DNA from: JAZDFC01 sp043808235
GTDB taxonomy: Bacteria > Bacteroidota > Ignavibacteria > Ignavibacteriales > Melioribacteraceae
Direction of reading: 5' to 3'
NCBI GenBank assembly: GCA_043808235.1
Contig: JAZDFC010000073.1
Coordinates: 62,001-126,000 of the forward strand
Length of the DNA: 64,000 bases
The notes beneath the pieces are model-generated. The model saw nothing but the letters and a program-made list of their open reading frames with translations, was not told the origin of the DNA and ran no database searches. The position numbers and the translations under genes were made by a program. This document shows, piece after piece, positions 26,304 to 34,789 of the stretch (positions within the stretch are counted from its first letter, which is position 1; each line of letters opens with the position of its first letter).

Positions 26304-29174
26304 TCAAAAATCATATGATACAGCGTCAACAACCACATCGTGAAGTACCGGGCGGAAATCAATTATCTTTTTATTCTCGCGAGTCGGGTAAACACGGTTC
26401 GTTAATAATATTACGAACAACTCTTTTTCTTTATCAATCCATATTGAGGTGCCCGTAAAACCGGTATGTCCAAATGAGTTTTCCGAAAATTTATTTCCCG
26501 CTGACGAAAATCCTTTTGACTTTGTATCCCATCCCAATGCACGCGAGCTGATGCTTGATTGCCTGGTTGTAAATAATTCAACAGTAGATTTTTTGAAGAA
26601 TTGTTTCCCGTTAAATCTTCCTTCGTTCAACAACACAAATAAAAGTTTTGCAATATCTTCGGCGGTACCAAACAATCCGGCATTACCGGAAACTCCATCC
26701 AGTAAATATGCAATTTCGTCGTGAACGTTTCCCTTCATCAAAGTTTTACGCCAGTAATTATCCTTTTCTGTTGGTAAAATGTTGTAGCCGAATTTTGCAG
26801 GTGGATTGAACATCGTCCTTTTCATTCCGAGAGGTTTGACTATTCTTTTATCAAAAAATTTGTCAATACTTTCCCCTGCAATTTTTTCAATAACTTTTTG
26901 AAGTACAATCATTCCAATATCACTGTATAAAAAATCCGTCCCGGTTGCATACTTCAGTTCGCAATTCATAATTTTTTCTGTGACTTCTTCCGCATTATCG
27001 CATGTAGTATAAAAAGGCATCCATGACGGAAGACCGGAATCATGCAACAATAAATTCCGTATTGTTATTTTATCTTTATCGTGATTATCAAATCCGGGTA
27101 AATAGCTAATAACTTTTTGATCAAGGTTCAGTTTCCCTTCGTCATACAACAACATTGCAAGCGAAGCCGTAGATATAACTTTTGTAAGTGATGCGAGATC
27201 AAAGATATCTGTTGTTTCGGTTTCTTTTGAATTTTTCTCATAAGTATGCCTGCCGAAAGCTTTATTGTAAATTACTTTTCCGCGGCGACCAATAAGCAAT
27301 TCCCCTGCTGGGAAAACGCTGTCTTTAACTGCCCGGTTCATCAACTCATCAACTTTATTGAATACATAGTTGGAATCAATACTTGAGCTTCCGAAATTGA
27401 GCCCGTTGCTATCTATCCTTATCCCATAACCCACATCAAACTCAGTACCGGGAATTGAAATCGGAAGAGTTCCTGAAATTTTATTTCTCCCGAGAAGAGC
27501 ATCTAACATCGCTCGCTGGGAAACGAAAGCCTCGCCATATGCGCAGAGATAGGTGCCGACTTCAGGGAATTCGGTAATGATATATGGATTCCCGAAACTG
27601 ATTACTACAGTTGATTTATCAAGAGCGACTACTTCTTTTATAAATTCAAGATGCTTTTCGTTAATTTCTACTGAACCGCTGAAATCTTTTACATTCACGT
27701 ATGCCGGCAGTAAAACAAGCTTTGATTTTTTCACAAGCTCCAACGCCGATTCATATTCTTCATCTTTACTAACCAGATTTAGCACAGTCGATTTAACATA
27801 GTTAAAATTATTTTCAACATGTTTTTGAAAGGGATAGTCTTTCTCCGTTTTTGAATCGCTCAACACTATTACCGCTGTAGAATAGTAATCACCCGGATCA
27901 ATTGGCAATAATTTCTTTTCATCTTTCAATAACGTAATTGATTTTTCCGCGATTTCTTTAGAAAGCCGCCAATGGGATTTTTGATTAAGAATAGTCTTAA
28001 CTTCGAGCGTATCGATATATTTTCTTTTATCAAGATGGAGACCTTTTTTGGCGCTGAGAATTTTCCGGACGGAGTGATCAATTCTTGCTTCGGGAATCTC
28101 ACCGGAAACTACTGCATTGTAAATTCCCTCGATAGTTGAATAAGCATTTACCGGGAATAAAATAATATCGTTGCCTGCGAGAACCGCGAGTTTACCGGCT
28201 TCCTCTGAAGAATAATATTTTTGAATAGACAACATATTCATCGCGTCCGTTATAACGAGTCCGCTAAATTTCAAATCTTCCTGGAGAAGTTTTGTTGTGA
28301 TTTTACGGGAAAATGTTGCGGGCAATCCTGTTGTCGATTCAAGCGCCGGAATTTCAAGATGCCCGATCATAATAGCGCGGACGCCGCTTTTAATTGCTGC
28401 TTTGAACGGAATTAAATCCACATTATCAAACATCTGCCGGCTCTCAAGAATAATGGGAAGGTCCGAATGCGAATCGATGCTTGTTGCACCATGCCCGGGA
28501 AAATGTTTTCCTGTTGAGATCATCCCGCCATCGTTAATCCCTTTAATATACGAGTTCGCCTGCCATGCAATTAAATTCGGATCGGAAGAATAAGAACGGA
28601 TGTTGATGATTGGATTTTTATATTCATGATTCACATCGAGTACTGGTGCAAAATTAATGTGCACACCAAGCGCTCGCCCTTCTATCGCAGTTGCTTTTCC
28701 GGCAAGATACGAAAGGTTCGGATCTCCCGCAGCGCCGAAAGCCATATTGTAAGGGAAGATGACAGCTTCCGAAAGACGCATCCCCAAACCTCTTTCATAA
28801 TCTGCAGATATTAATAAAGGTATATCGGATAATTCCTGAAGTTTGTTAGTAATTTTAACCTGGCTTATGATATCGCCGGTGAGAAAAAGTATTCCTCCGA
28901 CTTTATATTCACTCACTAATTTTTCAAGCCGCTTCATGTTGGTACTGTCTGTAACCGGGTCATTTGCAAATGCATACGGCATTATCATTTGCGCAATTTT
29001 TTCTTTCAAGGATAATTTAGAGATGACATTGTCAACCCAAACATCATCGGTATCATTAACATCAAAAAGGGATGGGAAGGCAATCGGATTTAAGGAATCA
29101 TCCATATCGTATTCCACAGGAATAAAAAAGAATGTTAAAAAAATTAGTGAGTAAAAAATAATTTTTTTTATCAT
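26304..29174 (-). CDS. NagZ-type beta-N-acetylhexosaminidase (GH3) fused to a serine beta-lactamase-fold hydrolase
   Basis: 956 residues, two enzymes in one chain. Residues about 45-380 are a GH3 TIM barrel of NagZ type: KHFPGHG (223-229), the NagZ-specific D-S-H acid/base pair (D234, H236) and nucleophile D310 in VITDAMNM. A GH3 C-terminal-like alpha/beta region follows (about 400-590). Residues about 605-950 are a class C beta-lactamase/PBP4-type fold: SLTK (S662-K665), YSD (750-752) and HTG (903-905). An N-terminal hydrophobic segment suggests export. In Bacillus, NagZ and the beta-lactamase-fold amidase AmiE act in sequence on muropeptides. Here the pair is one protein, in an operon with an AmpG-like permease and a sugar kinase. 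Confidence 0.88.
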   Translation of the reverse strand: MIKKIIFYSLIFLTFFFIPVEYDMDDSLNPIAFPSLFDVNDTDDVWVDNVISKLSLKEKIAQMIMPYAFANDPVTDSTNMKRLEKLVSEYKVGGILFLTGDIISQVKITNKLQELSDIPLLISADYERGLGMRLSEAVIFPYNMAFGAAGDPNLSYLAGKATAIEGRALGVHINFAPVLDVNHEYKNPIINIRSYSSDPNLIAWQANSYIKGINDGGMISTGKHFPGHGATSIDSHSDLPIILESRQMFDNVDLIPFKAAIKSGVRAIMIGHLEIPALESTTGLPATFSRKITTKLLQEDLKFSGLVITDAMNMLSIQKYYSSEEAGKLAVLAGNDIILFPVNAYSTIEGIYNAVVSGEIPEARIDHSVRKILSAKKGLHLDKRKYIDTLEVKTILNQKSHWRLSKEIAEKSITLLKDEKKLLPIDPGDYYSTAVIVLSDSKTEKDYPFQKHVENNFNYVKSTVLNLVSKDEEYESALELVKKSKLVLLPAYVNVKDFSGSVEINEKHLEFIKEVVALDKSTVVISFGNPYIITEFPEVGTYLCAYGEAFVSQRAMLDALLGRNKISGTLPISIPGTEFDVGYGIRIDSNGLNFGSSSIDSNYVFNKVDELMNRAVKDSVFPAGELLIGRRGKVIYNKAFGRHTYEKNSKETETTDIFDLASLTKVISTASLAMLLYDEGKLNLDQKVISYLPGFDNHDKDKITIRNLLLHDSGLPSWMPFYTTCDNAEEVTEKIMNCELKYATGTDFLYSDIGMIVLQKVIEKIAGESIDKFFDKRIVKPLGMKRTMFNPPAKFGYNILPTEKDNYWRKTLMKGNVHDEIAYLLDGVSGNAGLFGTAEDIAKLLFVLLNEGRFNGKQFFKKSTVELFTTRQSSISSRALGWDTKSKGFSSAGNKFSENSFGHTGFTGTSIWIDKEKELFVILLTNRVYPTRENKKIIDFRPVLHDVVVDAVSYDF

Positions 29175-30454
29175 GCTGTTTTCTTCTTTCCAAATTCAGG
29201 ATCGATAGAAATAAATTTTGTGATAATAAATGCCGGTATTGTTGCAACGAAAACCCAAACAAAAAACATTTGATAACCGAGTTGTTCCTGCAGCCAACCG
29301 CTTATCATTCCCGGAATCATCATTCCAAGCGCCATAAATCCTGTTGCAATTGCAAAGTGTGCAGTTTTGTATTTTCCTTCGGATGCATACATAAGATACA
29401 GCATAAACGCGGTAAAGCCAATTCCATATCCAAATTGTTCAATCGCCACACAGCAGCAAACAATTATAAACGATTCCGGTTGAACAGTGGACATGTAAAC
29501 ATAAAGAATATCCGGAACATTGATTGCAACAAGCATCCACCAAATCCAAAATTTTAATCCTTTCTTTGATGCAATAAATCCACCGAGCAATCCGCCAACC
29601 ACAAGAGCAGCTACGCCCACAGTGCCGTATATAAAGCCCACATCTTCGGTCGAAAAACCGAGTCCGCCTACCGTTCTCGAATCGAGGAGAAACGGCGGCG
29701 CAATTTTTACAAGTTGTGCTTCTCCCAATCTATAAAAGAGAATGAAAAAAAGAATTAACCAAATTTTTTCTTTTTTGAAAAACAATACAAATGTTTCGGC
29801 AAACTCTTTAAAAATTATTTTTGCATTCTTTTCTTTTCTTTCAATATCGGTAAGCGGGTACGGCAGAATAATTTGATGATATATTGCAAAACAAATAAAG
29901 ACAACTGTTACTACCAAAAAAGAATATGACCACGCATCGGGTATGCTGCCCTTGGATTTTTCCAAAATGCCTGTTATCATTACAAACAAACCCTGACCCG
30001 ACAACATTGCAATTCTATAAAATGTACTTCGAATTCCAACAAAGAAAGCCTGTTCGTGAGTAGAAAGTCCGTGTAGATAAAATCCGTCCACGGCAATATC
30101 GTGTGTCGCCGATGAAAACGCGAGCAGCCAGAAGAAAGCAAGTGAATACCGGAAGAAATCGGGCGCATGTAAAGTTAATGCAACGCCGGCTAAACCTCCG
30201 CCGATAACTAACTGCATTAAAACTATCCAGATTCTTTTCGTTTTTATAATATCAACGAACGGGCTCCAAAGCGGTTTAATTACCCATGGCAGATAAAGCC
30301 AGCTTGTATAAAGGGCAATATCTGTATTAGATATATTTAGTTTTTTATACATGATCACCGATACGCTCATAACCATTACATAAGGTAATCCTTCCATAAA
30401 ATATGAGGAAGGAACCCACAGCCAGGGATTTCGTTTTTCGCTTTTTGTTTTCAT
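29171..30454 (-). CDS. AmpG-like MFS permease
   Basis: 427 residues with about twelve membrane segments. The N-terminus NPWLWVPSSYFMEGLPYVMV and SWLYLPWVIKPLWSPFVDI match the AmpG/PAT branch of the major facilitator family, which carries muropeptides (GlcNAc-anhydroMurNAc-peptides) into the cytoplasm. Also seen: SSATHDIAVDGFYLHGLS (the DIAVDG motif of this branch). I use the ATG at 30454; the longer reading starts with GTG inside a repeat element. The stop overlaps the next gene's start by 4 bases. Context (GlcNAc-kinase-like gene before it, NagZ fusion after it) supports a cell-wall recycling role. Confidence 0.82.
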   Translation of the reverse strand: MKTKSEKRNPWLWVPSSYFMEGLPYVMVMSVSVIMYKKLNISNTDIALYTSWLYLPWVIKPLWSPFVDIIKTKRIWIVLMQLVIGGGLAGVALTLHAPDFFRYSLAFFWLLAFSSATHDIAVDGFYLHGLSTHEQAFFVGIRSTFYRIAMLSGQGLFVMITGILEKSKGSIPDAWSYSFLVVTVVFICFAIYHQIILPYPLTDIERKEKNAKIIFKEFAETFVLFFKKEKIWLILFFILFYRLGEAQLVKIAPPFLLDSRTVGGLGFSTEDVGFIYGTVGVAALVVGGLLGGFIASKKGLKFWIWWMLVAINVPDILYVYMSTVQPESFIIVCCCVAIEQFGYGIGFTAFMLYLMYASEGKYKTAHFAIATGFMALGMMIPGMISGWLQEQLGYQMFFVWVFVATIPAFIITKFISIDPEFGKKKTA

Positions 30455-30529
30455 CAAGATCCGGAATATTGTTGGGGCAATTATAAAGATTGACGGGGTG
30501 AAATGAAATAAATTATTTAAATGAACAAT

Positions 30530-30592
30530 CACGAATTACACTAATTTTCACTAAAAGAAGAATTCGTGCGAATTAGTGTAATCAGTGGCGAT
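30530..30592. repeat. Dispersed repeat with inverted halves, forming the 3' end of the kinase gene
   Basis: CACGAATTACACTAATTTTC on the left and GAATTCGTGCGAATTAGTGT on the right are imperfect reverse complements around AAAAGAA. The element is related to 12289-12330 and 18108-18138. Its right end runs into the kinase gene, whose last codons (AAT CGC CAC TGA on the minus strand) are repeat sequence. Confidence 0.7.
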
Positions 30593-31535
30593 TTTTTTTA
30601 TTCATTTCTTTTTTAATCAATATATCCTTCATCGCTAATATCACTGCGCCAACCTCCGGCGGATAATCCGGATTTTTTATTTTGACTAACGGATATTTTT
30701 CCGCCAGCTTTTCTCCGAACGAAATGGAATAATAATTTTCATTCGTGATCAAACTCCCTATCAAACACAGATTGATATTCTCTTCAACGAGTTTCTTCAT
30801 CAGGCATTCGACATGCAAAATTAGTTCGTCACTTTCATCATCTAAAATTTGCATGCAAACAGAATCCCTTTTATTTGCAGCGCCAACAACAAGCATCGTA
30901 ACAGATGGGATATCAAAATTTTTGTTGTACACAGAATCAATCAACGAGGCGGAATCATTAATATTATATTGCTCGACGAGCAGATGAACAAGCAATGTAT
31001 CTTCTCCCCTGCCGTCAAAGTATTTTGAAACTGCTTGAAGTCCTTTTCTCCCGATCGAATAGCCGCTTCCTTCATCGCCTATGAATCTGCCGAATCCCCC
31101 GGCGCGATGAATACTTCCATTCATATCCTTTCCTAAAATTATTGAACCAGTACCAGCTATAAGCAGCATGCCCGGTCCACCGGTAAATGCTCCTTCAAGT
31201 GCAATCCTAACATCGCTTTCGATGAGAATATTTTCGAATGCATATCCTTTCGTTTGCAAAAACGCAGTTAACGCCGAATGTAATTTATCAACATCGGTCT
31301 TCCTCCCGGCGCCGGTTGTACCGATTGAAAGAATTACCGAATCGTTTTTGGTAATTGAAATATTTTCAATACAACTTTTTACCAACTCATAAATATTATC
31401 GCATACTTCGTCAGTTCCGCGGATTAAAAAATTTGTTGGTCCGCCTTTCGTTGAATAAATTATTTTCAATCCGGAATCTGTTACAACGCATTTGGATTCC
31501 GTCGCGCCGCCGTCAATGCCGATATAATATTTCAT
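30582..31535 (-). CDS. N-acetylglucosamine kinase-like protein (BadF/BadG/BcrA ATPase fold)
   Basis: 317 residues of the ASKHA (actin-like) fold. Phosphate 1 is YIGIDGGATESKCVV at the N-terminus, an acidic/Gly region SDVRIALEGAFTGGPGMLLI follows, then phosphate 2 with GTGSIILG. The signature GFGRFIGDEGSGYSIGRKG is the GlcNAc/MurNAc kinase type of the BadF/BadG family, and CLIGSLITNENY is the adenosine region. Such kinases phosphorylate GlcNAc or MurNAc released from cell wall. It is the first gene of the recycling group. Its last few residues come from an inserted repeat, which probably changed the natural C-terminus slightly. Confidence 0.83.
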   Translation of the reverse strand: MKYYIGIDGGATESKCVVTDSGLKIIYSTKGGPTNFLIRGTDEVCDNIYELVKSCIENISITKNDSVILSIGTTGAGRKTDVDKLHSALTAFLQTKGYAFENILIESDVRIALEGAFTGGPGMLLIAGTGSIILGKDMNGSIHRAGGFGRFIGDEGSGYSIGRKGLQAVSKYFDGRGEDTLLVHLLVEQYNINDSASLIDSVYNKNFDIPSVTMLVVGAANKRDSVCMQILDDESDELILHVECLMKKLVEENINLCLIGSLITNENYYSISFGEKLAEKYPLVKIKNPDYPPEVGAVILAMKDILIKKEMNKKNRH

Positions 31536-31634
31536 TCCGTTGCTACCGAATTTTTATTTGAGTTGGTGCAATTATAATAAATATCTGTCGAATAATTTTG
31601 AATAGTCGAATGGATATATGTCTAATTTTTAAAA

Positions 31635-31667
31635 GCCATTGAACAATTCAGTCATTCAGCAATTATT
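31635..31667. repeat. ATTGCTGAATG-type repeat, copy 2
   Basis: GCCATTGAACAATTCAGTCA then TTCAGCAATTATT. Its reverse complement has the words ATTGCTGAATG and TTGTTCAATGG that recur at 19171-19196 and 48004-48075. Confidence 0.4.
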
Positions 31668-31737
31668 ATTTTTCTCCAACTATTGAATTCATTTCAACTA
31701 TAAGTTATTTTCGTCAAGTAATTTTTCAACCTTTTTT

Positions 31738-31744
31738 AAGGAGG
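31738..31744 (+). promoter_or_regulatory. Perfect ribosome binding site preceding an ATA codon
   Basis: AAGGAGG, then seven bases, then ATA AAA ATA CTT. The nearest in-frame TTG is 25 bases from the site and lies inside the signal peptide. The site therefore points to ATA at 31752 as the start of the transporter gene. Confidence 0.6.
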
Positions 31745-31751
31745 TAGAGAG

Positions 31752-33233
31752 ATAAAAATACTTTTTAGATTGACATCGACACTGGTGTTGTTTTTCCTTT
31801 CAATAAACACCGGTTTTAGCCAGAATACACTGAGATGGGGAGGCGACCCAAGCGGCGGCGCTCCTTACATTTACTCCAATCCCGAAAACCCCCTTGAATA
31901 TATCGGATATGAAAAAGAGATCGTAGAAGAACTTGCTAAGATACTTCATAAAACTCCAGAGTTTGTACCTACCGATTGGGAGAACATTGTACCGGCATTG
32001 AATCGCAAAGATTTTGATGTTGTATTGAACGGACTGGAACCGACAACAGACCGGGCGCGGGAAATTCTTTTCAGTAAACCTTATTATGTTTTTCAACTTC
32101 AGCTTACCGTGCGTAAGAACGAAACGAGGATTGATTCACTCGCCGATTGCAAAAAAAATCAATACACCGTTGGAACCCTTGTAAATACTGCCGCATCAAG
32201 ACTTCTTGAACAGGAAGGAATTCCAGTGAAACCATACGCCGATCCGCTTGGCGCGTATAAGGATCTCGAGTTCGGAAGGATAGATGCTGTAATAATGGAT
32301 GTCCCGATGGAATTATTCTACTCTGGCGATAATCCCACTCTCCGTCGAGCAGGTAATCCATCCCACAGCGGATTGTACATTATGGGTATCCGAAAAGAAG
32401 ACGCCAAATTGAAAGTTGAGATTGACGCTGCAATCGATACTTTGATTAATAACGGTACGATAGATAAGATTCTGAAAAAATGGAATATCTGGAACGATGA
32501 GCAGGTAAAGTTAAAAACAGACGTCTCTGGATTTAAAATGACGAACAAAGTTTTTAACTGGGGACAGGGAATTATTAAACTTGCACAAGCCGCACTTGTA
32601 ACCGTGCTGCTGGCTTTCGGCGCTATGCTTATTGCAGTGTTGCTCGGTATTCCTTTAGCTCTCGGACAAATGAGTCGAAACTCACTACCAAGAATTTTAA
32701 CGACGATTTATATAGAATTCTTTCGCGGCACTCCAGTTCTGGTTCAACTCCTTTTTCTTTATTTTGGATTACCTGTAATCGGTATTTCTTTGCCCGGTTG
32801 GCTAACCGCCCTTGTTGGATTGGGATTGAATTATGCCGCTTATGAATCTCAAGTTTACCGCTCTGCCTTCGAAGCAGTTCATGAACGGCAATGGGATGCA
32901 GCCTACTCGCTTGGAATGAGACCGGTTCTTGCATTCCGTAGAGTTATTTTCCCGCAGGCATTTAAAATTGCATTACCGCCAATGACGAACGACTTCGTTG
33001 CATTATTCAAAGATACTTCCACCGCATTCGCAATAGCCGTATGGGAACTTGCGACTGCATACCGCGAACTGGCTAATGCTACGCAAAGTTATTTGCTGCT
33101 CGGCGCTATAGTATGTTTATTTTATCTTGCAATGAGTTTACCTCTTGCTCATTATGCTCACAAACTTGAGAAACGGCTGAAAATCAAAACGCGCACACGC
33201 TCCGATAATAATATCAGCGAGGCAATATTATGA
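31752..33233 (+). CDS. Amino-acid ABC transporter, substrate-binding domain fused to permease
   Basis: About 493 residues. A signal peptide (KILFRLTSTLVLFFLSINTG, cut after FSQ) precedes a family 3 solute-binding domain (about 25-245: GYEKEIVEELAKIL, FDVVLNGLEPTTDR, DAVIMDVP). Then comes a HisM/GlnP-type permease (about 265-485) with FRGTPVLVQLLFLYFGLP and the ATPase-contact loop LGMRPVLAFRRVIFPQAF. The same fusion order is known from GlnP of Gram-positive bacteria. I place the start at an ATA codon because the ribosome site and the first half of the signal peptide need it; the first conventional codon (TTG at 31770) would drop KILFR. The ATPase gene overlaps the end by 4 bases. Confidence 0.88.
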   Translation: MKILFRLTSTLVLFFLSINTGFSQNTLRWGGDPSGGAPYIYSNPENPLEYIGYEKEIVEELAKILHKTPEFVPTDWENIVPALNRKDFDVVLNGLEPTTDRAREILFSKPYYVFQLQLTVRKNETRIDSLADCKKNQYTVGTLVNTAASRLLEQEGIPVKPYADPLGAYKDLEFGRIDAVIMDVPMELFYSGDNPTLRRAGNPSHSGLYIMGIRKEDAKLKVEIDAAIDTLINNGTIDKILKKWNIWNDEQVKLKTDVSGFKMTNKVFNWGQGIIKLAQAALVTVLLAFGAMLIAVLLGIPLALGQMSRNSLPRILTTIYIEFFRGTPVLVQLLFLYFGLPVIGISLPGWLTALVGLGLNYAAYESQVYRSAFEAVHERQWDAAYSLGMRPVLAFRRVIFPQAFKIALPPMTNDFVALFKDTSTAFAIAVWELATAYRELANATQSYLLLGAIVCLFYLAMSLPLAHYAHKLEKRLKIKTRTRSDNNISEAIL

Positions 33234-33955
33234 TAAGCATAAAGGGATTGTATAAAAACATAAACGGTAAAGAAATATTAAAGAATATAAATCTGGATAT
33301 TCCCGCCAAAAAAGTGCTGGGATTAATCGGTACATCCGGATCAGGGAAGACTTCTTTATTAACGTGCATATGCGGACTTAATCAGTTCAACAAAGGTAAG
33401 GTAAGTATCGATAACTGTGAATATGATACACGTATTTTCAAAAACAAAAATGAAAGTATTTGGAAGCTGCGTCAATCGGTTGGAATGGTTTTCCAGCATC
33501 TTTATTTATTTCCGCATATGACTGTCCTCCAAAATCTTATCGAAGCTCCGATACACGTTGCCAAAGAAACCAAATCGCAGGCTGAAGAAGAGGCGATGAG
33601 ATTATTAACTTCAGTTGGTATGGAAGATTATTTCGACAGCTATCCCGAAGAACTTTCCGGAGGCGAACAGCAAAGAGTTGCTATATGTCGTGCACTTGCA
33701 ATGAAACCAAAAGTTTTACTTCTCGACGAACCAACGAGCGCGCTTGATCCTCAAAAAAGTTCGGATGTGCGCAATCTCCTCCGTCAATACATCGATAACG
33801 GAATGACGTTAATAATCGTATCGCACTCAATAAAATTTCTCAGTGGTATTGCCGATCTACTCGCTTACATGAGTAAAGGTGAAATTCTTAGCGTTGGACC
33901 AATCGATCAACTGCTTGCCGATCCGCAAATAAAAGAATTTCTGGAAATGACATAA
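33230..33955 (+). CDS. Amino-acid ABC transporter ATP-binding protein (GlnQ-like)
   Basis: 241 residues, the cytoplasmic ATPase of the importer encoded just upstream. Walker A is GTSGSGKTSLL (about 34-44), the Q-loop QSVGMVFQHLYLFPHMTV, the signature LSGGEQQRVAICRAL, Walker B VLLLDEPTSALD and the switch His in IIVSHSI. The Q-loop sequence VFQHLYLFPHMTV is typical of polar amino-acid importers. The gene is translationally coupled (ATGA) to the permease fusion and is followed by a terminator, so the importer is a two-gene operon. Substrate within the polar amino-acid group is unknown. Confidence 0.94.
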   Translation: MISIKGLYKNINGKEILKNINLDIPAKKVLGLIGTSGSGKTSLLTCICGLNQFNKGKVSIDNCEYDTRIFKNKNESIWKLRQSVGMVFQHLYLFPHMTVLQNLIEAPIHVAKETKSQAEEEAMRLLTSVGMEDYFDSYPEELSGGEQQRVAICRALAMKPKVLLLDEPTSALDPQKSSDVRNLLRQYIDNGMTLIIVSHSIKFLSGIADLLAYMSKGEILSVGPIDQLLADPQIKEFLEMT

Positions 33956-33966
33956 TCTCATTTGAG

Positions 33967-33995
33967 AAAGCGGTTAATTTATTAACCGCTTTTTG
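33967..33995 (+). terminator. Rho-independent terminator after the amino-acid importer
   Basis: AAAGCGGTTAA pairs with TTAACCGCTTT around TTTA and runs into a T tract. Confidence 0.9.
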
Positions 33996-34194
33996 TTTAC
34001 AGGCGTGGGCAAATTCAATTCCGATAAAAACTACTTCCTAATTTTTTTAGATGGAGAATGTATTAACTATATTTGCTGCGGTTGCTTTTCGAATTAATTC
34101 CTTTCCTTAGATTCACTCCTTAATTCAATAGTATACCTTAGTTAATCATAATTTTAGAATAAATGACAAGCGTTTTTACGCATTGGAGGTTTTA

Positions 34195-34623
34195 ATGCCC
34201 TCAGCAAAAATGGGAGATAAAGTAAAAGTACATTACGTCGGCACGCTGACCGACGGAACAGAATTCGATTCGTCGATTGGCGGCGAACCGCTTGAATTTA
34301 CAATCGGAGAAGGCGACCTGCTCGAGAAATTCGAACAGACAGTTGTTGGACTTCAACCCGGTGAATCGGGCAATGTTAATATCTCTGCCGAAGAAGCTTA
34401 CGGAGAACGACGGGAAGAGTTGGTAATTAAAATTGAAAAATCCAAACTGCTTCCGGATTTGAAACCTGAAGTTGGAATGGAGTTGCGAATGCAGACTCCG
34501 GAGGGTGATACAAGAAGCCTTAATGTTATTGAAGTAACCGACGAAGACATAACTGTTGACGCCAACCATGAATTGGCGGGTGAAGATCTTAATTTTAATA
34601 TACAGCTTATAGAAATAACATAA
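34195..34623 (+). CDS. FKBP-type peptidyl-prolyl cis-trans isomerase, SlyD-like
   Basis: 142 residues from the ATG at 34195, which has GGAGG five bases upstream. The FKBP part is GDKVKVHYVGTLTDGTEFDS, with VVGLQPGESGNVNISAEEAYGERREE. The insert-in-flap (chaperone) domain is about 70-120 (LPDLKPEVGMELRMQT), and the fold closes with VDANHELAGEDLNFNIQLIE, the SlyD signature NHPLAG-type ending. The His/Cys-rich metal-binding tail of E. coli SlyD is absent. It assists proline isomerisation and folding in the cytoplasm. Single gene with its own terminator. Confidence 0.93.
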   Translation: MPSAKMGDKVKVHYVGTLTDGTEFDSSIGGEPLEFTIGEGDLLEKFEQTVVGLQPGESGNVNISAEEAYGERREELVIKIEKSKLLPDLKPEVGMELRMQTPEGDTRSLNVIEVTDEDITVDANHELAGEDLNFNIQLIEIT

Positions 34624-34638
34624 TAGGTTCATCCAGAT

Positions 34639-34667
34639 AAAGCCGGAAGTTTTTCCGGCTTTTTTTC
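34639..34667 (+). terminator. Rho-independent terminator after the FKBP gene
   Basis: AAAGCCGGAA pairs with TTCCGGCTTT around a short T-rich loop and runs into TTTTTTT. Confidence 0.92.
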
Positions 34668-34789
34668 ACTTCAAAATTTTCATTTATTTAATACTCGTGT
34701 CCCGAATTAGATTTTGCTAAATATTTTATCAAACCGGTAATTGTAAATGGTTATTTGAGATTTTGATTTTGTTGTACGAGATTTGCAGT

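Noticed and set aside
34763..34789. TTG-initiated extension of the receptor phosphatase
   Set aside because: No ribosome site at the TTG, and the ATG at 34790 gives the normal signal segment.
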